From contig NZ_CP037968.1 of assembly GCF_019633745.1 (NCBI RefSeq), positions 1,680,789 through 1,744,788 on the forward strand: 64,000 nt of DNA, written 5' to 3'. Within the stretch, counting starts at the first letter, position 1. Every line of letters begins with the position of its first letter. This stretch comes from Methanofollis formosanus (GTDB lineage: Archaea; Halobacteriota; Methanomicrobia; Methanomicrobiales; Methanofollaceae). The translations under genes were made by a program, and so were the position numbers. This document shows, piece by piece, positions 40,173-49,360 of this stretch. The notes beneath the pieces were generated by a model that did no database searches, was not told the DNA's origin, and saw nothing but the letters and a program-made list of their open reading frames with translations.

Positions 40173-42519
40173 TTGGACCACATTCCTGGTGGTCGCCCTT
40201 TTTGTTTTTTGCGCCCTTCTGACACCTTCCGCAGCGGCACTGGACGTCGTCGCAACGACCAGCGTCCTCGCTGACCCCTTCCAGGCGATTGGCGGGGAGC
40301 ATGTGGAGGCCATCGCAGTCGCCGACCCGGCTATCTGCCCCCATATGCAAGGGGACATCATCGACAACCGCATCCAGATGCAGAAAGATTTCATCGCATC
40401 GGCGGACCTCTTCGTCGCCCACGACTCCTCGATGGACAAACCGGTGGTGATGCCAGCGATCGAGAAGTTCATCGACGCCAACGACTACGGCACGGTCGAC
40501 TGGACCGTGGTGGAGACCGAATACTGGAACACCCCCGAGAATGCGAAAGTTCTTGCCGCGGAGGTCAGGTCCATCCTCGCCGAGGTCGACCCGGAGAACG
40601 CAACCGCCTACGAGGCGAACTACGAGAGTTACTGTGAGGCGATCGACGCCACCGACCTTACCGAAGAGGAAGCGGCCCGGATCAACGGTCAGGATGTCAT
40701 CGTGATGGCCTGGCAAAAGAACCCGGTCGAAAACTGGCTCGGCCTCAACGTCGTCGCCGTCTTCGGCCCCGAGTTCTACATGGAAGGAAAGTTCACCCCG
40801 GCAAAGGTCGTCGACGACATCAACGCGGATCCGGAGAAATACCAGAACGTGAAGTACGTCATCGAGAACATGCAGTCGGGCGAGATGGCAAAAGGGATCG
40901 AGGAAGCCCTCCACGACCAGGGGATCAGGGCCGAGCGCGTCATCTTCACCAACTTCCCGATGTCGATCACAGACGTCAAGTCCATTCCCGACGTCCTCGT
41001 CCACAACAAAGAGGCCATCACCCCGCCCGACCGGCCCATGACAATCGTCGCCACGACCAGCGTCATCTCCGATCCCTTCCAAGCGATCGGCGGGGAGCAT
41101 GTGGAGGCCATCGCAGTCGCCGACCCCACCATCTGTCCCCACATGCAGGGCGACATCATCGACAGTCGCATCCAGATGCAGAAAGATCTCATCGCATCGG
41201 CAGATCTCTTCGTCGCCCACGACTCCTCGATGGACAAGCCGGTAGTCATGCCGGCGATCGAGAAGTTCATGGACGCCAACGACTACGGCACCGTCGGCTG
41301 GACGGTGATGGAAGTACAGGACTGGAACACGCCTGAAAAGGCGATACTCTTTGCAAAGAACGTGAGAGACATCCTCTCCAACGCACAGCCCTGGCATGCC
41401 GACGAGTTCGAGGAAAACTTCCAGACCTACTGCGATGCGATCGACGAGGCCGACATCGCCGCAAGCGAGCGGGAACGGATCGAAGGGCAGGACGTCGTCG
41501 TGATGGCCTGGCAGAAGGACCCGACGGAGAACTGGCTCGGCCTCAACGTCGTCGCCGTCTTCGGCCCCGAGTTCTATATGCAGGGGAAGTTCACCCCGGC
41601 GAAGATCGTCGACGACATCAACGCAAACCCGGAGAAATACCTGAACGTGAAATACGTCATCGAGAACATGCAGTCAGGCGAGATGGCAAAAGGGATCGAG
41701 GAGGCCCTCAACGACCAGGGGGTCCAGGCCGAGCGCGTCATCTTCACCAACTTCCCGATGTCAATCGCAGGCGTCGAGTCTATTCCCGACGTCCTTGCAC
41801 ACAACAAAGAAGCTGTGATGGCACCCGCACGGAAGTACTCCGAATCCGACGATGACTGGGAGGCTCCCGCCGCCCAGCTCGGCGCTGGCGAAGAGAACGA
41901 GTTCTGCTTCGAGGGGTGTGCCGTCAGCAGGATCGCCCTCATCCCTGAAGGAGCGATCGGATCGCTTATCCTCACGGCAAAAGAGGTGGCCTCTCTCCCA
42001 GGAGAGATCGAGCCACCGGAGAACACCACCTACCGCTACCTCGCCATCACCCCCAGTTCAGAGAGCGTACAGGAAAACTGCGAGGCCTGGATCGAGTTCT
42101 CGGTCGGCGAGTCCTGGCTCACGGAAAAGGGGATCGAACCCTTGGACATCGTGATGATACACTATCATGACGGCGCCTGGCAGATCCTGGACACCGAATA
42201 CCTCGGCACCACCAACGGTGTGGCCATCTACCGCGCCCGGTGCACCGGGTTCTCGTACTTCGCGATCACCGTGCTGCCGGGCGGCGCAACGTTTGCGGAG
42301 ACCACAGCCTCCCACCAGACGATAGAGACAAACGAGAGCACGGAATCCAACTCAATCGTTACCACCACAAAACCGCAGGCACAGGCGGCCGTCCCGACAG
42401 AGACCACGGCCTCGTCGACGGCGGCACCCCCCCAGACCACCCCGCAGCAGTCCCCGATCGGGCCTGTATTCTTCTTCGCCCTGGCGGCAGTGGTCTTCGG
42501 CCTGATGCGACGGATTTAA
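40159..42519 (+). CDS. Metal-binding ABC importer protein with two tandem binding domains and a PGF-pre-PGF-like C-terminal region
   Basis: 786 aa from ATG 40159 (ATG 40147 is possible); signal peptide MTGNNWTTFLVVALFVFCALLTPSAAA. Residues about 29-294 and 295-560 are two ZnuA-like domains, near-identical with a 798-bp DNA period. Each has VATTSV, GGEHVEAIAVADP, CPHMQGDIIDNRIQMQK or a near copy, and VAHDSSMDK. Residues about 570-720 resemble the PGF-pre-PGF domain of archaeal surface proteins (VSRIALIPEGAIGSLILTA, YRYLAITPSSESVQENCEAW, WQILDTEYLGTTNGVAIY). A Thr-rich stalk and a final helix with RRI (IGPVFFFALAAVVFGLMRRI) follow, an anchor resembling archaeosortase-processed tails. It captures a metal ion at the cell surface; the metal is unknown. 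Confidence 0.9.
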   Translation: MTGNNWTTFLVVALFVFCALLTPSAAALDVVATTSVLADPFQAIGGEHVEAIAVADPAICPHMQGDIIDNRIQMQKDFIASADLFVAHDSSMDKPVVMPAIEKFIDANDYGTVDWTVVETEYWNTPENAKVLAAEVRSILAEVDPENATAYEANYESYCEAIDATDLTEEEAARINGQDVIVMAWQKNPVENWLGLNVVAVFGPEFYMEGKFTPAKVVDDINADPEKYQNVKYVIENMQSGEMAKGIEEALHDQGIRAERVIFTNFPMSITDVKSIPDVLVHNKEAITPPDRPMTIVATTSVISDPFQAIGGEHVEAIAVADPTICPHMQGDIIDSRIQMQKDLIASADLFVAHDSSMDKPVVMPAIEKFMDANDYGTVGWTVMEVQDWNTPEKAILFAKNVRDILSNAQPWHADEFEENFQTYCDAIDEADIAASERERIEGQDVVVMAWQKDPTENWLGLNVVAVFGPEFYMQGKFTPAKIVDDINANPEKYLNVKYVIENMQSGEMAKGIEEALNDQGVQAERVIFTNFPMSIAGVESIPDVLAHNKEAVMAPARKYSESDDDWEAPAAQLGAGEENEFCFEGCAVSRIALIPEGAIGSLILTAKEVASLPGEIEPPENTTYRYLAITPSSESVQENCEAWIEFSVGESWLTEKGIEPLDIVMIHYHDGAWQILDTEYLGTTNGVAIYRARCTGFSYFAITVLPGGATFAETTASHQTIETNESTESNSIVTTTKPQAQAAVPTETTASSTAAPPQTTPQQSPIGPVFFFALAAVVFGLMRRI

Positions 42520-43346
42520 TCCCCCTCTTTTTCCCACCAGATGTGCGCCGCACGCGAACGCTCACGCAGCACCAGACCGTCCCCCTCTCTGACAAGCCAC
42601 CGCCCCAGTGCTTCGCGCACCACCTCTTCCTCTCCTGCACCGGCCACCCCGAACTTCGGCGCATAATGGGCAACCGCCTCCTCGAGATCCCTGAAATATT
42701 CTTCCTGGATGAGTGGCATCTGGACCAGGTTCGGATGGTACTCCATCTGCCAGAGGAGGTTGAAGACCACGTCTGCCTTCGGAACCGGGCTATACGGCGC
42801 CCCATGGAGGGGAGGCCAGATCTCAAGATAGTGTCGTTCCCACCCCGGGAGATCGGCAAACCAGAAGAGGTGTATCGAGCCCGAGGCGACGGCGTCCATC
42901 TTCTCGAGGCTCGCCGCCAGGTTTTCCATCGCAAGAGAGAACGAGGCGACGACAAGGTCGTACGGTCCCTCCAGATCGCACGCGGGATCGACCGCCTCCC
43001 ACCGCTTCTGCACCGCCCGTATATTCCTGCAGTCCCTGACCCTCGCCTTTTCTTCCAGGACCGACATCATCCCTGCAGCAGGTTCCACGGCGGTGACCGA
43101 CTGCACCTCCCGTGCGAGAGGGAGCGCGAGGGTGCCGGGGCCGGCACCGATATCGAGGACCGATAGTCGCGGCATCAGGGGGAGGCGGGCCAGCGTCGCC
43201 GCTACCCGGTCGGTCGGCACCCTGTACTCTGCCGCCACCTTCTTTTCCTCCCAGAGATCTTTGCCAGTCCTGAAACCAGGGACCGCACGATTCGCCCGCA
43301 CCCTGTCCGCCCAGACCTGGTTCCAGTCTGTATTCGCAACCTTCAT
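42516..43346 (-). CDS. Class I SAM-dependent methyltransferase
   Basis: 276 aa from ATG 43346 (MKVANTDWNQVWADR). LSVLDIGAGPGTLALPLA is motif I, VTAVEPAAGMMSVLEEKA motif II and YDLVVASFSLAMENL motif IV. The HLFWFADLPGWERHYLEIWP region is seen in corrinoid- or metal-cluster-associated methanogen methyltransferases, but the substrate is unknown. Converges on the binding-protein gene with a 4-base overlap of stops. Distal ATG at 43421 lacks support. Confidence 0.85.
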   Translation of the reverse strand: MKVANTDWNQVWADRVRANRAVPGFRTGKDLWEEKKVAAEYRVPTDRVAATLARLPLMPRLSVLDIGAGPGTLALPLAREVQSVTAVEPAAGMMSVLEEKARVRDCRNIRAVQKRWEAVDPACDLEGPYDLVVASFSLAMENLAASLEKMDAVASGSIHLFWFADLPGWERHYLEIWPPLHGAPYSPVPKADVVFNLLWQMEYHPNLVQMPLIQEEYFRDLEEAVAHYAPKFGVAGAGEEEVVREALGRWLVREGDGLVLRERSRAAHIWWEKEGD

Positions 43347-43459
43347 GGATGAAAATAGCTTTGAAAAGGCAAAAAAATAGTTCGAGTTCTCCCAGGATCC
43401 ACAGAGAGGAACAAGACTCATATGCAGGACCGGACAATCATTCTCCGGTGACGCTGTCT

Positions 43460-43639
43460 ATGGACAAGACTGGTGTTGCAATGATTGTCGTGGGGTTGGT
43501 CCTGATTGCCGCCGGCATCTACGGGATCACCCTCCTCACCCCTGAAGTGGTGACCTTCCTGATCGGGCTCATCGAACTTGCCATCGTGATCATCGGCCTC
43601 GGAATCCTTGTGGTCGGCGCGATCATGGCAAAAGAGTGA
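43460..43639 (+). CDS. Small two-helix membrane protein
   Basis: 59 aa from ATG 43460 with GGTGA eight bases upstream. Two hydrophobic helices (VAMIVVGLVLIAAGIYGITLL and LIELAIVIIGLGILVVGAIM) separated by TPEVVTFLIG. No family recognised; the clear ribosome site and clean hydrophobic pattern argue that it is a real gene. The dispersed repeat begins about 95 bases after its stop. Confidence 0.7.
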   Translation: MDKTGVAMIVVGLVLIAAGIYGITLLTPEVVTFLIGLIELAIVIIGLGILVVGAIMAKE

Positions 43640-43734
43640 CTGCAATCCCGGAGAACCGACAGCGGGCCCTCATACCCCTGTCCTTCTTCTCCCGGAGAAC
43701 GAGGAGATGAAATTTTTTCTGGGTTTATCTTTTG

Positions 43735-44122
43735 GATCTGTAGAATTGAGCATGAAGCGAAAGCACGCCTCAAGCATACCGAATGAAAATCTTTCATAGC
43801 AGATCTTCGGGATGATTATCATAGAGGTCATCCCAAAACTCTCCGGTCTTGATAGGTGAGTGGAAGACGTTCCTGAAGTACGGCTTCGTTCAAGAGATTG
43901 GTGCCGCCCCACCCCAATCTTCGTCGTGGGGATCCGGGGGCAGCGCCCCCGGAGCGATTGATGTTGAAGGCGTGGTGATCAGGGCGGCACATCCGATCAG
44001 CACACTATCTCAAGCATAGGCGCCGGTGGGAGCGTCTCCGGCGTGAAGATGTGGGAAGACGAAGGGTTCGGTTCACAGGGCGTTGAAATGATGAAAAGAG
44101 GATGATTTCTACAGAGCCAAAA
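43735..44122 (+). repeat. Dispersed intergenic repeat, copy F, with inverted ends
   Basis: Head GGATCTGTAGAATTGAGCAT and CAAGCATACCGAATGAAAAT, GTGCCGCCCCACCCCAATCT, a perfect hairpin CCGGGGGC-AGC-GCCCCCGG (43935-43953), CGGCACATCCGATCAGCAC, and a TTCGGTTCACAGGG module (44068-44081). It ends GATTTCTACAGAGCC (44108-44122), the inverse of the opening CTGTAGAAT. Total about 388 bp between convergent genes. Confidence 0.7.
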
Positions 44123-44124
44123 AA

Positions 44125-45282
44125 TTATTTCTCGTTCTCCTTCGCCTTCTTCCACGAATAAAAGATCACCGCACCGGCGATCACCGCAACGACAAGAACA
44201 AGCACAACCGCTGTTGTCGGGAAAGACGTTGTTTCCCCTTCTCCTGGAGCAGGAAGCGTGCTCGAGACTCCGATCATGGCCGTCGATGAGTAAGTGTTCC
44301 CGTCGACATCCTTATACTCGATGACCAGGGGGATCTCGGTGGCATTCTCCACCCTGAAAGTGACGTCGAAGTTCGCAAGGTCGTCGGGATCGAGGGACGC
44401 AACCGGATAGACGCGGTTCGGGTCCACAGGCATTGCCGGTGCACCCGTGGTGATCACCACCGCCTTCGCCACCTCGAGGCCGGCGTTGGTTACATCGCCA
44501 CTCGCCCGGTAGTGCCCTCCCTCCGTCGTCACTTCGACACCGGAAACGACGATCTCGGCACGCTTCTTGTCCTCAGAGAAGACGATCGGGAGAGGAACCT
44601 CGATGCTTCGCTGGTTGTCGCCGTTCCGGTAACGGAGCGTGAAGATCAGATCGGTCTCTTCGGCGGGAGTGATGTTGAAAGCGACCTCCCCGGCCTGATC
44701 GGGTTCAAGAGCCCCGATGAAGGCGCTCGTCGGTGTGACCTCAAGGTTCTGACCTGATGGGACGACCGAGACGCCGTTGATGGGGCCGGGACGCGGGTTG
44801 CTCACCGAAACCCGCACGATCTCCTTTTTGTCCTTGACAAAGGAATCGGGCCTGGAGATGACGGAGAAACGCGGCTCGGTCCCGTCCACTTTCACCGGGA
44901 CAGGATACCTGAGCGAACCTGCATCCCTGAAGTCGAGGACAAAGACCGGGTAAAAGATCCCTTCACGCAGAGAGGCCTTCACCCTGAAGGTGAAAGTGGC
45001 CTCGTTCCCGGGCCCGATGGCCCCGAACGTCTGGTACGGGCTGTCAAGGACCGCCACGTTCTTGTCGGTATACAACCGGGCGCTGCTGATCGGAACACTC
45101 TGGTTGGCGGTGTTCTTTATCGTCACCGAGACCGTCGCCTCGTCGCCGGGCATCAGAACGGTCGGATCGGTCTGGGTCCCGAGGACCGTCACCCTCGCTG
45201 CATTCTCCTCACCGTCGACCGCTGCCGCAGCTGCCGGGAGGAGGAGCAGGAAGACCGCGAAGCATATCCACAGCGTCCGCAT
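44125..45282 (-). CDS. Surface-exposed CARDB/COG1361-like protein with C-terminal membrane anchor
   Basis: 385 aa. Signal peptide (WICFAVFLLLLPAAAAA), three or four Ig-like beta domains with PGDEATVSVTIKNTANQSVP and GPGNEATFTFRVKA (COG1361/CARDB-type repeats), then a C-terminal helix VVLVLVVAVIAGAVIFYSW and a lysine-rich tail on the cytoplasmic side. The ATG follows the Yip1 stop immediately, so the two membrane proteins are translationally linked. Such pairs sometimes accompany ABC exporters, which are not seen here. Likely an S-layer-associated adaptor; function unknown. Confidence 0.78.
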   Translation of the reverse strand: MRTLWICFAVFLLLLPAAAAAVDGEENAARVTVLGTQTDPTVLMPGDEATVSVTIKNTANQSVPISSARLYTDKNVAVLDSPYQTFGAIGPGNEATFTFRVKASLREGIFYPVFVLDFRDAGSLRYPVPVKVDGTEPRFSVISRPDSFVKDKKEIVRVSVSNPRPGPINGVSVVPSGQNLEVTPTSAFIGALEPDQAGEVAFNITPAEETDLIFTLRYRNGDNQRSIEVPLPIVFSEDKKRAEIVVSGVEVTTEGGHYRASGDVTNAGLEVAKAVVITTGAPAMPVDPNRVYPVASLDPDDLANFDVTFRVENATEIPLVIEYKDVDGNTYSSTAMIGVSSTLPAPGEGETTSFPTTAVVLVLVVAVIAGAVIFYSWKKAKENEK

Positions 45283-45930
45283 TTAGAGAACTCCCAGCGC
45301 ACTTATCTGAAAGATGATATATATGCCCACCGGCACCCCGACGGTGATGGCGGCGTTGCGGAGGGTGAGGGAGCGTGCATACCGCATCCCGAAGATCCAG
45401 ATGTTCGCGGCCCAGAGCATGAAGAGGATCCCGAGAATAGAAGAGATCATCGTCATCGGCGAACTGGCGATCACCTGATTCAATGCCTCCGCTCCCGCCG
45501 GAGTGGTCAGATCGACCTGTGGGAACACAAAAGACGGAGCATAATAGATGATGGCCAGGGACGAGAGCAGGTACCCGACGACCAGCGGGAGATATCCATA
45601 GCCCACCGCTTCAAAACTCTTCTTTATATCGCCGCTGCCCTTGAAAACCAGGGAGAGTAGATAAAAAACGATCACGAACACGATATAGAAGATAATCGTG
45701 GAGAAAAACGCTGCGACTACCGCAATAGCCATGACAATCCCGAGATATGACTGCGCCTCCGGGGGAAGAAGCGGCCCGGTCATCCCGGCTACCACATATG
45801 CTCCAGGCGCCGCAGCAAGTCCGGCCAGCAGGACAAACAGCAAGGGGAACTTCAGTCCTGCCTCATGCCCCTCCCGCTCCCTGAAGAAGGTATCAGGGTT
45901 GAGGAGGAGGTCGACAATCCAGTGACTCAT
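45283..45930 (-). CDS. Yip1-domain integral membrane protein
   Basis: 215 aa from ATG 45930 (MSHWIVDLLLNPDTFF); ATG 45951 would leave only 9 bases after the TATA element (ATTTATAT, about 45956-45964). NPDTFFRERE and five hydrophobic helices (FPLLFVLLAGLAAAPGAYVV; VAAFFSTIIFYIVFVIVFYLL; FEAVGYGYLPLVVGYLLSSL) match the Yip1 family of small polytopic proteins in archaea, of unknown function. Operon with the COG1361-like gene. Confidence 0.8.
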   Translation of the reverse strand: MSHWIVDLLLNPDTFFREREGHEAGLKFPLLFVLLAGLAAAPGAYVVAGMTGPLLPPEAQSYLGIVMAIAVVAAFFSTIIFYIVFVIVFYLLSLVFKGSGDIKKSFEAVGYGYLPLVVGYLLSSLAIIYYAPSFVFPQVDLTTPAGAEALNQVIASSPMTMISSILGILFMLWAANIWIFGMRYARSLTLRNAAITVGVPVGIYIIFQISALGVL

Positions 45931-45971
45931 GGTGATCTCTGGAACATCCATGCCATATAAATGAGAGGGGC

Positions 45972-46400
45972 CTATTCTTCAAGCGCCAGGAGGATTGCCT
46001 TCCTGAAGACGATCTCCGGGACGACACACCCCGCTCGTGCATCGGGGTCATAGGTGATCTCCGGTCGGCCCAGTTCTTCCATCCTCGACGGCCCGGTGCA
46101 GTAGGCCGCGGCCCCGGCAACTTCGTCGATCAGATCCTGCAAGGGGATCCCGTTGAAGAAGACCGCGGAAATAGTACCTAGACACTCTTCCACCCGCAGT
46201 TCCACACCGATATCATTCTCCTCAAGGAGCGGACGCATCTCCTGTAAGACCGCTCCCAGGGATCGCCCGGTGTCGATAGTGCGATACTGACACTCAACCC
46301 CTCCGCCCCGACGCCAGAGGACGACAAACCGGTCTTTCGTCAGGCCACCTCCCGGTTCTGCATCTGCATATCCCACACCATCGAGAGCAGGCCATATCAA
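45972..46400 (-). CDS. DUF2703-like thioredoxin-fold protein
   Basis: Up to 142 aa. RFVVLWRRGGGVECQYRTIDTG, VLQEMRPLLEENDIGVELRVEE and VFFNGIPLQDLIDEV match DUF2703, a thioredoxin-like family. The usual CxxC is reduced to a lone Cys plus YRTIDTG here, so redox activity is doubtful. The family normally starts near VVLW: the sequence GGGAGGTGGC lies immediately before a CTG at 46343, which could be the true start, giving 123 aa. The ATG at 46400 has no ribosome site. Lies just after the sensor gene on the same strand. Confidence 0.65.
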   Translation of the reverse strand: MIWPALDGVGYADAEPGGGLTKDRFVVLWRRGGGVECQYRTIDTGRSLGAVLQEMRPLLEENDIGVELRVEECLGTISAVFFNGIPLQDLIDEVAGAAAYCTGPSRMEELGRPEITYDPDARAGCVVPEIVFRKAILLALEE

Positions 46401-46423
46401 CCTGCGCCTGAGAAACCATCAGG

Positions 46424-48208
46424 TCAACCCCGCTTTCTCAGGAAGGCCTGTACCTTCTCAGACTCGATCCATCCCTGGTCGAGACGGTCGATGATCGCAT
46501 CGATGATCCTGGCCTGCTCAAAGATCCGCTCCGCATCCTCTTCGGTGCAGTTGAGATCGGCAAGCCCGACGATCACGGAGAGAGGATTTCGGATCTCGTC
46601 GCCAAGAGCCGCAAACTGGAGGATGTTCCGCTCGATCTGAGTATATGCTTCTTCACGAGCCTGTTCCATCTCCCGGCGCTCGGTGACGTCACGCACCACC
46701 CCCTGGACCCCGGCCATCTCACCCTCGACCATGATCGGTGCGGCATTGATCTCAAGGTGCCTGGGAGTCCTGTCCTTCGCATGGAGGCAGACCGCAACAC
46801 CCTCCACCGCCCGGCCATTTTTCAGGGCATCAATTACTTCATCCGATATTTTCTGCCAGTTATTATCGAGACCAACGAGGTAGGACTTCCCGACGAATTC
46901 CTCCGGATCGTAGCCGGTGACTCTCCTGAACGAGGGAGAGAGATAGGTATACCGTCCTTCGGCGTCGGTGGTGAAGATAATGTCGAAACTGCGTTCTGCA
47001 ATCCCACGGAACATCTCCTCGCTTTTTCTCAGGGCATTTTCGGTCTTTTTTCTCACCCGGATCGTATATCCAAGATACAAGACCAGGAGAAGAAGGATTA
47101 CAAGGGCGACGAGCACCACGGTCAGGACGTCCCGTTCGATCTCGATAGATGATGTCGGGGCATGGATCATCACGCTCCCTGCCGGGAGGTCTGACTCCTG
47201 AAGCCCGAAGCGTTGCAATTGGTGATAATCAAAGGTGTACACTCCCTGAAGATCCTTTTTGACCGGAACCGTCGAGGCCGACTCCCCTTCAAGAATCCCC
47301 AGTGCCATTTCCCCGGCCGCCGTCCCCTGGTCCTTTCCCGACGTGAGGCGACCGCCGACGAGGCCGTCGCCCAGGTAGACGTCCCAGACCCCATAGACCG
47401 GGACCGGAGAGGCGGCCGAAACCGCGGTGATCACCTCGGTATGATCATACGAGGTGCCGTCAGGATCCTGATAATAGGTCATCAGGAGGACGACGGTGTC
47501 AGGCGGGAGGACTGAGATCTCGCCCATGACCTCATCGAAACTCCGTCCTTCCGATGAGACGATCTCCAGACGACCTCGATAAATATCTGCCGCCCGCTCG
47601 ACCACCTTCCAATTGGAAAGACCGGTCTCAGAACGGTCGTTGACGACATAGACTCTCCGCACGTCCGGGTCGAGAGCGAGGGCGGCATCGATGGTGCCGA
47701 CGACGTCGTAGGCCTCGACGATCCCGGTGCAGTCCTCCCAGTCATCGAGGTACGAGTCTTCGAAATAGTTCACACCACAGAAGACGACCGGGACACCCGG
47801 AAAGAGGTCGTCATGGTACTCGCGCAGAAAACGGAAGGCATACTCATCGGAGCAGATGATCAGATCAAAAGAGATCGCCGCATACTTGACCCTGAAGAGA
47901 TCGGCCATCCCCTCCACATACCCCGGCGAGTTCACCCGCGGCATGTCCATATACTCGATATACAGGTTGACGCCCTCTCCCGGATCGTCCAGGACCGAAC
48001 GCACCCCGTCTGTCACATCGTCGCTCCAGGAGAGACCGTCATAATAGGAATGAAGAAGCAGGACATTCTGCTGATCGTCGGGGACAAACGCTCCGACCGC
48101 AGTAAAAGAAGTGAAGATGAGAAGAACAAAAATAAAAACCCGGAGGAATCCCTTCCAGGCGCCCCCGCCACCGCCGGAACCGGGCCTTCCTCTCATCTTC
48201 CTGGGCAC
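46424..48208 (-). CDS. Membrane sensor protein with periplasmic binding-like domain, PAS domain and truncated kinase region
   Basis: 594 aa, GTG start with GAGGCG upstream. N-terminal helix (FLRVFIFVLLIFTSFTAVGAF), an extracytoplasmic ABC-substrate-binding-like domain (residues about 45-365; VLLLHSYYDGLSWSDDV, TGIVEAYDVVGTIDAALAL), a transmembrane helix at about 380-402 (VVLVALVILLLLVLYLGYTI), then a PAS domain (ERSFDIIFTTDAEGRYTYLS ... GVQGVVRDVTERR). The last 65 residues resemble a kinase dimerisation helix (ILQFAALGDEIRNPLSVIVG), but the phospho-accepting His is Asp-Glu and no ATPase domain follows. It probably senses a ligand and signals through a partner, not as a kinase itself. Confidence 0.82.
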   Translation of the reverse strand: MPRKMRGRPGSGGGGGAWKGFLRVFIFVLLIFTSFTAVGAFVPDDQQNVLLLHSYYDGLSWSDDVTDGVRSVLDDPGEGVNLYIEYMDMPRVNSPGYVEGMADLFRVKYAAISFDLIICSDEYAFRFLREYHDDLFPGVPVVFCGVNYFEDSYLDDWEDCTGIVEAYDVVGTIDAALALDPDVRRVYVVNDRSETGLSNWKVVERAADIYRGRLEIVSSEGRSFDEVMGEISVLPPDTVVLLMTYYQDPDGTSYDHTEVITAVSAASPVPVYGVWDVYLGDGLVGGRLTSGKDQGTAAGEMALGILEGESASTVPVKKDLQGVYTFDYHQLQRFGLQESDLPAGSVMIHAPTSSIEIERDVLTVVLVALVILLLLVLYLGYTIRVRKKTENALRKSEEMFRGIAERSFDIIFTTDAEGRYTYLSPSFRRVTGYDPEEFVGKSYLVGLDNNWQKISDEVIDALKNGRAVEGVAVCLHAKDRTPRHLEINAAPIMVEGEMAGVQGVVRDVTERREMEQAREEAYTQIERNILQFAALGDEIRNPLSVIVGLADLNCTEEDAERIFEQARIIDAIIDRLDQGWIESEKVQAFLRKRG

Positions 48209-48217
48209 CGCCTCGGA

Positions 48218-49360
48218 CTAATTCGTATTCTTCCAGAGTCTGATCCGGTGCATCGCCTCTTTCAAGGTCTCAAGCGATGCGGCATAGCTGACCCGCATCC
48301 ACCCCGGCGCGTTGAAGGCGGTGCCCGGCGTCGCGGCGACATGCGCCTCGTTGAGCCACTCGCGGGCGATGGCCATGTCGTCGCCCTCCACCTTCACAAA
48401 GGCGTAGAAAGCGCCGTCGGGCGGGGCAACCGTGTAGCCCATCGAACCGAACTCGTCAAGCATGTACATCCGGCGCCGCTCGAACTCCTGCCGCATCGCC
48501 TCAACACAGGACTGGTCGCCGGTGAGGGCCGCCACCCCGCCCCACATCACGAAGGTGGTCGGGTGAGAGACCGAGTGCTGCTGGACCTTGACCATCTGGC
48601 GGAGGACCGGCAGCGGTGCCACCGCATAGCCGAGCCGCCACCCCGTCATCGCATAGGCCTTGGAGAAGCCGTTGATGGTGATCGTTCGCTCGGCCATGTC
48701 GCCGATGGACGCAAGGGAGTGGTGTTCCCTGCCATAGACGAGTTTCTCGTAGATCTCGTCTGAGAGAGCGAGAAGGTCGTAATCCTCGCAGAGGTCGGCG
48801 ACGAGTTTCAGCGAGGCATTCGAGAGGACGGTCCCGGCCGGGTTGGAGGGCGAGTTGACCACGATCATCCTGGTCTTCTGCCCCACCCGCTCCAGGATCG
48901 AGTCGTCGATCTGGAAGTCGGGCTCGTCCATCAGGTGGTGGACGACCCGAGCGCCGGCCATCTGGACACAGGGTTCGTAACTGACCCAGGCGGGATCAGG
49001 AAGGATCACCTCGTCGCCGGGGTTGAGACAGGCCTGCATCACCTCGTAAATGGCACTCTTGGCCCCGCAGGTGGCGATGACCTGCTCGGGGCCGCAGGGG
49101 ATCCGGTTCTCGGTCCAGCACTTCTCGGCCACCGCGTGCAGAAGTTCGGGGATGCCGTTGGAAGGGGCATAATGGGTTTCGCCCCTCTTCATGGCGTCAC
49201 AGCAGGCCTGCACGATGTGTTCCGGAGTATCGAAATCCGGTTCGCCGATGGAGAGGGATATGACGTCTATCCCCTCTCTCTTCATCCGCTTGGCGGCGTC
49301 CGATATCTCGATCGTCGCCGACGGGGCGACGGCACCGACCTTCTCAGAGAGGGCTCTCAT
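48218..49360 (-). CDS. Class I/II aminotransferase (aspartate aminotransferase type)
   Basis: 380 aa from ATG 49360, overlapping the ribH stop as ATGA. PLP enzyme: [12 protein letters not shown] holds the Asn contacting [14 protein letters not shown] the Asp/Tyr pair, [18 protein letters not shown] the Schiff-base lysine, and [14 protein letters not shown] the substrate carboxylate Arg. [16 protein letters not shown] is typical of subgroup I-gamma aspartate/aromatic aminotransferases. Exact amino donor unknown. End of a four-gene operon with riboflavin genes. Confidence 0.92.
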   Translation of the reverse strand: MRALSEKVGAVAPSATIEISDAAKRMKREGIDVISLSIGEPDFDTPEHIVQACCDAMKRGETHYAPSNGIPELLHAVAEKCWTENRIPCGPEQVIATCGAKSAIYEVMQACLNPGDEVILPDPAWVSYEPCVQMAGARVVHHLMDEPDFQIDDSILERVGQKTRMIVVNSPSNPAGTVLSNASLKLVADLCEDYDLLALSDEIYEKLVYGREHHSLASIGDMAERTITINGFSKAYAMTGWRLGYAVAPLPVLRQMVKVQQHSVSHPTTFVMWGGVAALTGDQSCVEAMRQEFERRRMYMLDEFGSMGYTVAPPDGAFYAFVKVEGDDMAIAREWLNEAHVAATPGTAFNAPGWMRVSYAASLETLKEAMHRIRLWKNTN

